This document shows positions 22,640 through 31,300 of a stretch of 39,665 nt of DNA, piece after piece. This stretch comes from Bacillota bacterium (GTDB lineage: Bacteria; Bacillota; Clostridia; Acetivibrionales; DSM-1351), in assembly GCA_023397905.1 (NCBI GenBank), contig JAEWSZ010000216.1, positions 1 to 39,665 on the forward strand, written 5' to 3'. The notes below the pieces were generated by a model. That model was not told where the DNA came from. It did not search any database and saw only the letters and a program-made list of their open reading frames with translations. Made by a program: the position numbers and the translations under genes. The first letter of the stretch is position 1, and every line of letters starts with the position of its first letter.

Positions 22640-25195
22640 ATGGGAAAAGAATTTAAAAGAATGCGCTATTTTGACGGACTCTTTTTGAATGCGGACGACT
22701 ACAAGCTTGATCAGGAATACCAAAAACGGCTTCAGCAGCTTCATAGCCGTTATCTGCATACGTGGGGCATTGTAGCCGGACTTGATGTCAAGCCGTCAGG
22801 AGAAGACTTGAAAGTGGTTGTTACCGAAGGATTGGCCCTGAATCAGGTAACATCCGAGGAAAACGGAGAGAGTATCAGCCAGCAGATATATATAAATGAC
22901 GGGCATCCGGACAGTATTGTCGATTTATCACAGTATGATGCCGGTGAGAATATTTATATTTTTGTCAGCTATGAAGAAGCCCTTCAGGACAGGGATGATC
23001 TTGAAAAGGGCAAAGGCCAGGAAATACATATATGGGAGCGGGGCAGGATAGGTCACAGCAACGTAAAACCCGCCGATGAGAAGAAATTTATTGTACTGGC
23101 AAGAGTAGTGCTTGAATGGGTTAATAACAAAAAACATCTGAATGCAGACGGTATCAAGTATTATGAGGCAAATGAAACCACATCGGTAAGAACATACGCA
23201 GGTCCCGCAGGCCGTGTGCTGGCTCTGGAAAAAATAATTTTCAAATTGGAAGAGGAATTGACCGGAATGCCATATATAAAAGCTCTGGATCAGGGTGCAA
23301 AAGGCGTGGGGCTGGAGATTAATTCCACCAATACAAATTTTATCGGGTCCGTCAATGTCCAGGGAGATCTGGTGGTGTATGGGAATCTTGAAAACGAAGG
23401 AGCTGCCGAACAGGAACTTCTGGTTTCAAATTGCTTTGTACAGGTCAACAGCAAATCCGATGAAGTACCATGGGTCAGGCAGGACGGAGGTCTGGAAGTA
23501 TACAGGGGAGAGACAGAAACATCTCCGGATGCGCGACTTATCTGGTCGGAAGCCGAGGGCTGGTGGAAAGTAGGTTTTGGAAATGATATCTGGAAAATCG
23601 CTTACGGACCTTTGTGGGAAAGATTGATAAAAAAGGATTTTGCAGACGATCTGCACAAGCATAAAATGTTGTGGTCAGGTGACAAGGTGGCCCTGGAGAC
23701 AGATACAGCCGGAAATCTGGCTGTATACGGCAACCTGGGCATGAACGACAGGACCATATGGCTGAGGGGCCAGGACAATGTCAATAACGGCTTGGGCTGG
23801 TTCGGAGGAAACAAGCTGTTTGCAGGGCTGGATGTGGATGGGCCGGTATTGTTCGGACACAAGGGAGGAGCTCTCGGAACTACGGATGGAGGGCAAAAGT
23901 CCGTTGTCTCATGGAACAGCCTGGGCAATGTGGGAATCGGGGTTCAGAATCCCAAGGACGACCAGCTTGAAGTGGCGGACGGGCTTCGGATATTAAGCCA
24001 GTCGAATCCTTTGAGGTTTACTTCGGTTTGGTCAGGCTTCCCGGATTCAAATACCAATTGTGCGGAGATAAGCAATGACACAAGCTACCATAAGGCTTTA
24101 ATGATAGTGGGCAACCAATCTGCCGGCCAGGGCAGGAAAGTGGCCATCTGGGACAGGCTGGATGTAAACGGGTTCTTGTATGTGAATGGGAATATGCAGC
24201 TTTCACAGGCCCTGACTCCAAGTTCCGGCAACGGCAAAAACGGAATTATTTTTCCCGGCGATCCGGGAGGAGGAGCCGGAGATTCGGCATGGCTGAAGTA
24301 TTATGCCAGAAGCGGAGAAGCATGTACTCTTGAAATAGGGACTTCCAACGACGCCGACGACAATATAGCATTGATGGCCTCTGGAAATGTGGGTATAGGA
24401 ACCGCGGCTCCGGAGGACAAGCTGGATGTAAAAGGCGGAATGCGCATCCTGAGCGGGACAAATCCCATCCGGTTTACGTCGGGCTGGAGCGGTTTCCCGG
24501 ATCAGGCAGTCAACAGGGCGGAAATCTGCAACGATACCGCAAATTACAAGTCTCTGATGATAGTTGGAAACAGATCGGGAGGCAGCGGCAGAAAAGTATC
24601 CGTCTGGGACAGGCTGGATGTTAACGGCTTGCTGAATGTAAACGGGGATATCCAGACCCTGTGCGCCATAGTACCCAGCGTGGGAAGCGGAGAAAATAAC
24701 GGCATCATGTTCCCTCGGGATTATTACGGCGGTTCGGGCGATGCGGCCTGGATAAAATATTACTCCGATACCAGGCGGGGCGGCGGAGAAAATATGACGC
24801 TGGAAATAGGTATCTCCAATGATGTGGGGACAGGCGGCTATTATGGGGGCGGCGACCGCATACGCCTGTACGCCTCGGGCGGAGTATATGTAGACGGCTA
24901 TTTTTATTACAGCTCATCCAGGGATTTAAAAGAGAATATTTCAGCTCTTTCAGTAAAAAAAGCAAAGCAGATACTGGATGGGATGAATCCTGTTTCATTT
25001 AATTTTAGAGGGGATGCAGAAAAAACCACCTATGGCTTTATTGCGGAAGAAGTGCCTGCGGCGGTGGCTGCCAAGGATCAAAAGGCAATCAGTCCAATTG
25101 AAATAATAGCTGTCCTCACAAGTGTGGTAAAGGATCAGCGCAAAGCCATAGCTGATCTTCAGAAACAAATAGATACCCTACCTTCAAAGAGGTAA
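22640..25195 (+). CDS. Tail fibre 1 with C-terminal S74-type chaperone domain
   Basis: An 851-residue protein with GGAGG upstream. The N-terminal domain shared by all three fibres reads FKRMRYFDGLFLNADDYKLD then RYLHTWGIVAGLDVK and probably docks on the baseplate. After it comes one W-S-E module (LEVYRGETETSPDARLIWSE, then LHKHKML with an HxH), and two copies of a ~190-residue unit (CAEISNDTSYHKALMIVGNQ and RAEICNDTANYKSLMIVGNR, each with WDRLDVNG). NVGIGTAAPEDKLDVKGG turns point to beta-helix stalks. The end is an intramolecular chaperone (Peptidase_S74): S759-S-R-D-L-K764-E-N-I, then YGFIAEEVPA and a coiled coil. S759 and K764 fit the self-cleaving Ser-Lys pair. Confidence 0.88.
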   Translation: MGKEFKRMRYFDGLFLNADDYKLDQEYQKRLQQLHSRYLHTWGIVAGLDVKPSGEDLKVVVTEGLALNQVTSEENGESISQQIYINDGHPDSIVDLSQYDAGENIYIFVSYEEALQDRDDLEKGKGQEIHIWERGRIGHSNVKPADEKKFIVLARVVLEWVNNKKHLNADGIKYYEANETTSVRTYAGPAGRVLALEKIIFKLEEELTGMPYIKALDQGAKGVGLEINSTNTNFIGSVNVQGDLVVYGNLENEGAAEQELLVSNCFVQVNSKSDEVPWVRQDGGLEVYRGETETSPDARLIWSEAEGWWKVGFGNDIWKIAYGPLWERLIKKDFADDLHKHKMLWSGDKVALETDTAGNLAVYGNLGMNDRTIWLRGQDNVNNGLGWFGGNKLFAGLDVDGPVLFGHKGGALGTTDGGQKSVVSWNSLGNVGIGVQNPKDDQLEVADGLRILSQSNPLRFTSVWSGFPDSNTNCAEISNDTSYHKALMIVGNQSAGQGRKVAIWDRLDVNGFLYVNGNMQLSQALTPSSGNGKNGIIFPGDPGGGAGDSAWLKYYARSGEACTLEIGTSNDADDNIALMASGNVGIGTAAPEDKLDVKGGMRILSGTNPIRFTSGWSGFPDQAVNRAEICNDTANYKSLMIVGNRSGGSGRKVSVWDRLDVNGLLNVNGDIQTLCAIVPSVGSGENNGIMFPRDYYGGSGDAAWIKYYSDTRRGGGENMTLEIGISNDVGTGGYYGGGDRIRLYASGGVYVDGYFYYSSSRDLKENISALSVKKAKQILDGMNPVSFNFRGDAEKTTYGFIAEEVPAAVAAKDQKAISPIEIIAVLTSVVKDQRKAIADLQKQIDTLPSKR

Positions 25196-25218
25196 ATAAA
25201 TATATGGGAGGTCATGGC

Positions 25219-25404
25219 ATGAATGAACAGATTGAGTTAAGAATAAGTGAACTTAAATCGCAACTGGAGACAGGTCAAAAGGCCATGGAGGAATTGGATG
25301 TGCAGCGCAGCAACACAGTATATGCGCTCCTGAGAATTAGCGGGGCCATACAGGTCCTGGAAGAACTGAAGCCGGAGGAAGAGGCAGATGGAAAAACTAC
25401 TTAA
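25219..25404 (+). CDS. Small coiled-coil protein ahead of fibre 2
   Basis: 61 residues from the ATG at 25219, chosen because GGGAGG (25206-25211) sits 7 bases upstream; the ATG at 25204 overlaps that site. It is a continuous helix: RISELKSQLETGQKAMEELD then LLRISGAIQVLEEL. It is a close paralogue of the gene at 28088-28270 (shared LRISGAIQxLEEL ending). It overlaps fibre 2 by 17 bases in another frame, so the two are translated together. A fibre assembly chaperone or trimer partner is a reasonable guess; no function is shown. Confidence 0.75.
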   Translation: MNEQIELRISELKSQLETGQKAMEELDVQRSNTVYALLRISGAIQVLEELKPEEEADGKTT

Positions 25405-28057
25405 AAGAATGAACTATTTTGACGGCCTTTATTTAAAAGCTGACGACTATAGACAGGACAAGGATTATCAAAGAAGACTTCAGGGTTTCCATAACCGATA
25501 CCTTCACACATGGGGAATTGCCGGAGGGCTTGAGGTCAAGTCTGTGGCCGATGGCAGCATGGAGGTATATGTCACAGAGGGAGCGGCGCTGGATTCCACC
25601 GATGAGGGATATGGGACGGATATAAATGAGGTCACCAGCAGACAGATATTGATTTATGAAGGCCATCCCGACAATCCGCTGGATCTTTCGGAATATCCTG
25701 CGGGAGAAAATATATATATTTGGGTAAGTTACCTTGAGACCAGCGCAGACCGCAGCAATGAGAAGGGGCAGGGGGAGGAAATACACGTCTGGGAACGGGG
25801 CTGCTTAAGCCATGGCAGTACAAAGCCCGACAACACCAGAAAAAATATTCTGCTGGCGAGAGTCGTACCGCGGACTGTGCAGATGGAAGTAAAAAACAGC
25901 GATGGTACAAGTACTTTTTATGATGAAACCGTGATTGACACAACGTGCATCTATGACACCGACACCGACGGTTCTTCCCTGAGGGTGTATGCGGGACCTT
26001 ATGCCCGTGTTCTCCAGCTGGAAAGATTTATTTTCAGATTTGGCGAAGAAATCACCGATATGCCCTATCTTACAAAAATATACGACGAAGGGAAAAAGGA
26101 GCTTGAACTGCTGGTAAATTCCATGGCGGTCAGATTTACAGGAGATGTGGAAGTAAGCAATGATCTGACCTTTAAAGGACAGCTGGTTTCAAAACGAAGG
26201 GATGGCACGGTAGATCCTGAGTTCAAGACCGTGGAAAATATATTGCAGCTCAACAGCCGTGACGACGATGAAGACGCAGAACTGTGGAAAACCAGAGACG
26301 GCGGGCTGGAGGTATACCGGGGAGGGACGGATAACGCGCCGGATGCGCGTATTGTCTGGTCGGAAGCTGATAGAGTGTGGAAGGCCGGGCTTGGAAACGA
26401 TCTGAGCACAATAGCTCACGGCCCTGTCTGGGAGGCACTCAGGAACCAATCGTATGCCGATGAGCAGCACAAGCACGGCAGGCTGAGCTCCGCAAAAGGA
26501 ACCGTTCTGGAAACCAATGGGACAGGTGATATTTCAGTAAATTCTGACCTCAGGATGGAGAAAAACGGGAAGCTATGGCTTTCTGGCGCGGCAGAGCTGG
26601 CCTGGTATTCAGACCCTCCGGACGGACCTGTATTGTCCGGTAAAAAGGGAGGGCTGCTGGGAACCTTTATGGACAGCCAGAAGGCCGTACTGTCATGGAA
26701 TGTGAGCGGCAATGCGGGAATAGGAACGCTGGCTCCCTCCGACATGCTGGATGTGTCCGGCAGCGTAAGACTGCTGAACAATTCAAATCCTGTCAGATTG
26801 ACGTCCGCCTGGACGGCATTTCCCGACCTTACCGCCAATCAGGCCGAAATATGCAACGACACAACCAATTATAAAGCGCTTATGATCGTCGGAAACAAAT
26901 CTGCGGGACAGGGCAGAAAAGTGGCGGTATGGGACAGGCTGGACGTAAACGGCAAACTGCTGGTTTACGGAAATATGCAGCTGTCCCAGTCGGTGATGTT
27001 GAGCCCTGGTACGGGAAGCAACGGTGTTGTTTTTCCGGCGGATCCAGGCGGCGGTTCATCGGACAGCGCATGGATCAAATACTATCCCAGAAAAGGTACG
27101 TCCTACACCTTGGAGATAGGGACCTCCAATGACGGTGATGACAATATAGCGCTGCTCCCATCCGGAAAAACGGGAGTGGGTACCTATACGCCGGCCGACA
27201 ACCTGGATGTCAGCGGTACGGCCCGCGTAACAAGCGGGACAAATCCCCTGCGGTTTACATCGGGCTGGAGCGGATTTACAGAACTGTCTTCCAGAAATTC
27301 TGAAATCAGCAATGATACATCAGGCTATAAAACCCTGATGATCGTTGGAAACAGGTCGGGCGGCCAGAGCAGAAAAGTCTCGGTATACGATAACCTGGAT
27401 GTAAACGGTTCACTGGTGGTGACAGGAAACATGCAGGCCAGGGGAGCCATCGTTCCGGGCGTGGGAAACTGCGATGTAAAGGGAATCATGTGGAAGAAGG
27501 ATCCTTACGGCGGAAGCGGAGATGCCGGATGGATAAGGTATTATTCGGATACATTGCGGGGCGGCGGTGAAAACATGACGCTGGAAATCGGCATATCCAA
27601 TGACACCAATCTGGAAACTGTCACTGAGAGAATCTGGATTTCCACCTGTCCCTGGAATCTGCCAAACGGCTGCGGTTATTGGAGAAATACCACCACTACG
27701 GTTCACGGTACAAAAGGGGACAGGCTCAGATTATATGCCAGCGGAGGCACTTATGTGGACGGCAACTTCTACATCACCTCCTCTGCCGAGTACAAGGAAA
27801 ATATCTCAGAATTGAAACAGACTACAGCAAAAACCACATTGGACGGGCTTGAACCGGTTGCATTCAATTTTAAAGGCGATTACGGCAAGGAGACCATGGG
27901 TTTTATCGCCGAAGATGTGCCTGGAATTTTGTCGGCAAATGACGGAAAAGCAATAAGCCCAATGGAGATAATCACTGTTCTGATCAGTGAAGTGAAGGAT
28001 CAGGAAAAAATGCTTGCGGTATTAAAGAAAAAAGTTGCGGCCCTGAAGGCCAAATAA
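25388..28057 (+). CDS. Tail fibre 2 with C-terminal S74-type chaperone domain
   Basis: An 889-residue paralogue of fibre 1. It shares the docking domain (LKRMNYFDGLYLKADDYRQD, RYLHTWGIAGGLEVK), one EVYRGGTDNAPDARIVWSEA module with QHKHGRL, the two EICNDTTNYKALMIVGNKSA-type units with WDRLDVNG and YDNLDVNG, and the S74 end (S798-S-A-E-Y-K803-E-N-I, then MGFIAEDVPG). Differences from fibre 1 concentrate before the chaperone: a longer insert around TERIWISTCPWNLPNGCGYW carries two Cys and several Trp and would be at or near the tip. This is where receptor choice would differ. It starts inside the preceding small gene. Confidence 0.88.
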   Translation: MEKLLKRMNYFDGLYLKADDYRQDKDYQRRLQGFHNRYLHTWGIAGGLEVKSVADGSMEVYVTEGAALDSTDEGYGTDINEVTSRQILIYEGHPDNPLDLSEYPAGENIYIWVSYLETSADRSNEKGQGEEIHVWERGCLSHGSTKPDNTRKNILLARVVPRTVQMEVKNSDGTSTFYDETVIDTTCIYDTDTDGSSLRVYAGPYARVLQLERFIFRFGEEITDMPYLTKIYDEGKKELELLVNSMAVRFTGDVEVSNDLTFKGQLVSKRRDGTVDPEFKTVENILQLNSRDDDEDAELWKTRDGGLEVYRGGTDNAPDARIVWSEADRVWKAGLGNDLSTIAHGPVWEALRNQSYADEQHKHGRLSSAKGTVLETNGTGDISVNSDLRMEKNGKLWLSGAAELAWYSDPPDGPVLSGKKGGLLGTFMDSQKAVLSWNVSGNAGIGTLAPSDMLDVSGSVRLLNNSNPVRLTSAWTAFPDLTANQAEICNDTTNYKALMIVGNKSAGQGRKVAVWDRLDVNGKLLVYGNMQLSQSVMLSPGTGSNGVVFPADPGGGSSDSAWIKYYPRKGTSYTLEIGTSNDGDDNIALLPSGKTGVGTYTPADNLDVSGTARVTSGTNPLRFTSGWSGFTELSSRNSEISNDTSGYKTLMIVGNRSGGQSRKVSVYDNLDVNGSLVVTGNMQARGAIVPGVGNCDVKGIMWKKDPYGGSGDAGWIRYYSDTLRGGGENMTLEIGISNDTNLETVTERIWISTCPWNLPNGCGYWRNTTTTVHGTKGDRLRLYASGGTYVDGNFYITSSAEYKENISELKQTTAKTTLDGLEPVAFNFKGDYGKETMGFIAEDVPGILSANDGKAISPMEIITVLISEVKDQEKMLAVLKKKVAALKAK

Positions 28058-28087
28058 AAACTAAAAAAACGAATGGGGGAACAGGAA

Positions 28088-28270
28088 ATGAAAGAAAAAA
28101 TGGAAGCACGCCTTAATGAATTAAAGGCGGAATTTGAAAATGGTAAAAAAATGTTGGAGGATCTGGACATGAAGCGCTCTTCATTGAGTCAGACGCTTAT
28201 ACGTATCAGCGGCGCCATTCAGGCTCTGGAGGAGCTGGCAAATGAGGATGCCGGAGAAACGGCATCATAA
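28088..28270 (+). CDS. Small coiled-coil protein ahead of fibre 3
   Basis: 60 residues from the ATG at 28088; GGGGGA (28075-28080) is 7 bases upstream, so the ATG at 28073 is less likely. Helical throughout: MEARLNELKAEFENGKKMLE and LIRISGAIQALEELA. Paralogue of the gene at 25219-25404, showing that the pair 'small coiled coil + fibre' was duplicated as a cassette. Forty-five bases separate it from fibre 3. No such gene precedes fibre 1 or follows fibre 3. Confidence 0.75.
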   Translation: MKEKMEARLNELKAEFENGKKMLEDLDMKRSSLSQTLIRISGAIQALEELANEDAGETAS

Positions 28271-28315
28271 TTTACAAGAGGTTTCAAAAATTGAGAATTG
28301 GGGAGGAGCGGTAAA

Positions 28316-31300
28316 ATGTCAAACGAAATCAAGCGTATGAAGTATTTCAACGGCCTGCTGCTGAAAGAGGAAGACCTTGCTCTTGAGCAGGAATACCACA
28401 TGAAACTTCAGAGGCTTCATAACAGGTTTTTTCATGACTGGGGAATTGTGGACGGGCTCAGGGTAGAATCCGTGAGCAACTACCCCCAGATTACGGTTTC
28501 ACAGGGCTTTGCCCTTAACAGGATAACAAAAGAGGAAACCAACGAAAAATTCAGCCAGGAGATCTGGATATGTGAAAACCACCCTGACAATCCTGTAAAT
28601 CTATCAGAGTATGATGCGGATGAAGATATATACATAACAGTGACCTATGAAGAAGCGGAGGCCGATGTAGACAACAAAAAAGGCGGCGACAGGAATATCC
28701 ACATATGGGAGCGTTCCAGAATAAACCATGGCCGGAGAATGCCTGCGGATCCAAGCAGGGAAATTGTGCTCGCCCGGGTCAGATTGAAGGATCTGGGAGG
28801 CGGAAATAAGTCCGTAGCCGAAATAACTACCACGGAAGCCGACGGTGTAACACAGATATGCACCTATGCGGTAACACAGGGGACGGCTCAGGAATTTGAG
28901 AGGATATCCATCGGAGAAAAAGACAAACTGTACCTGCCCTATATCAACGGATTTGTGGATAAGAATCTCGGCAATACCGACGGCCTGGAAGTACATTCTC
29001 CCTACACAAAATTTTCAGGTTCGGTTATCACCGGCGGATTGAAAACAAACGGTATCACCGACCTGAACGGGACATTTGCCGTAAATGTGAATAACATTGC
29101 CGCCTTAAAGGTTGATTCAAAAGGAGAGGTCTATGTTGCCAAATCGGCTTCCGTAACGGGAGGGATAACTTCCGCCGGAGGGCTGAACATAAGCGGGGAT
29201 AACACAATTCTTAATACTTCCAATGTTGTGCTGACCGGAAACATGCTGACCGTGAACAAATATACCCCTGGGCCGGAGGAAACGGAACCCAAAAAGATAA
29301 GCAGCGGTGTTGAAATTTTCAGAGGCGGCGCGGAGCCGGATGCCAAATTCCTGTGGGATGAATCGGAAAAGGTCTGGAAGGCGGGAACCGATAAAAGAGA
29401 GGGCAATGAGGATACTGGTCTGTACAGAGTCGCATATGGAACCGACTGGGATAAAATGCACGGGGGCGTAAATGTTGACACGCTGCACAAGCACAGTGTA
29501 ATCAGCGATGCGGACAACAATACGGTTCTGAGTGTGGATTCCGATGGAAATGTCAATATTGATAAGGATATTGAGGTTTCCGGAAGTGTTGTGGCAAAAG
29601 GCGGAATCAAGGTTCCCAGTGGGAATTCGGAAGCCAGGCTTGAATGGAGCGAAAGCGATAAGAAATGGCAGATAGGCCTGGGAAAGGAAATGTACAATAT
29701 CCCATACGGCCAGGATTGGATAGATCTGACAGCCAGCAATAATGCGGACCATCTCCATACCCACAGCGAGATTTATAACAGCGACGGCCGCCTGGCTATG
29801 AGCGCAAGCCCCAACGGTGATGTAAGTGTCAGTTCAAACCTCCTGGTGGGAAAGGATCTGTTGGTGGAAGGAAAACTCACAGTACTGGATACTGCCACCC
29901 AGTATATACAGATGCAGCAGGTGGTTACCGAAAACGTAGTCCTTGTAAACAAGCCTGAAGACGGACAAACGCCTGTGGCTGAAGGCGGACTGGAGGTCTA
30001 CCGGGGGGGCGGGCTGCCAAATGCCAGGATAATATGGGACGAGGGCAGCGACAGCTGGAAAATCGGAACTGGAAGCAGCATGTCTGAAATCCCCAGCGGC
30101 ATAGAGTGGGAATATCTTACTCATGGACAGCCTGTGGACGAACTCCATAAACACAGCACTCTTACGGATCGGGAGGGGAATACCGTAGTTGCAGTTGATG
30201 TCAATGGCAACGTAGGAGCTTTCGGAGATATTTCGGTAAATGGGAATGTATCCGTAGAAAACGATGCCCAGGTCAAGGGCGATATTGCCCTGGAAGGTTC
30301 TATGACAATTAAAGGCGATCTGACCGTAGACGGTACGCAAACCATAATAAACACAAAAACCATAGAGGTTGACGACAGTGTTATAATGGTAAATAAATAT
30401 ACGGGACAGAGTGCTCCCATAAATAATGAGGCAGGCCTTGAAGTCTACCGGGGCGGTGTTGCGGCAAATGCAAAAGTGCTTTGGAATGAGGCGGAGAAAA
30501 AGTGGAAGGTTGGCACCGGCGACAGCATGGTGGACCTCCCCTACGGTGACGACTGGGATACTCTGACAAATCTGGCTTCAGCGGACCGGCTCCATACCCA
30601 CGGCAGGATATGTGATGCCGGAGGGGCACCTGCCATTGATATCAATCAGGATGGAAATATAGATATTGCAAAAGACACAAAGGTCAGCGGAGAACTTGTG
30701 GTAGAGGGCTCTGTAACAGTTACGGGAGAGCTTCACGCCATAAATATCGATTCCATTGACAAGGTTGATTTACATGTTGAGGACAATGTAATTCTTCTTA
30801 ATAAATATGAAGGCGCGGCGCCTCCAATAGATGAAAGCGGAATTGAAATCTATCGCGGCGACGAAGAGCCGAAAGCCCGTCTGGTGTGGGATGAAGCAGC
30901 AGGAAAATGGAAAGTCGGGGTTGGGGATCAGCTCAGGGAAATTGCATACGGCAACGCCTGGGATCAGCTTACGAAACTGGATAATGCGGATGACCTGCAT
31001 ATTCACGGACAGCTTTATAACGAAAAAGGCGATGTGCTGGCTGTGAGTACCCGCGCCACCGGAAATGTAGACGTAGTCCATGACCTTACGGTGGGCCAGG
31101 ATCTTGCAGTGCTGGGAAATCTGGACGTAAGGGGAGCTCTGACCAGAATAAGCAGTAAAAATGTTGAGATAGTGGGAAATTCCATTGTTATGAACAGGGT
31201 GGATACGGGAGAAGTGCCGAAAGTTGACAGCGGTTTATCTGTCTTTAGAGGAACAACCGAGAACAGCGCCGTTATGCTATGGGATGAGGTCAGGAAATAT

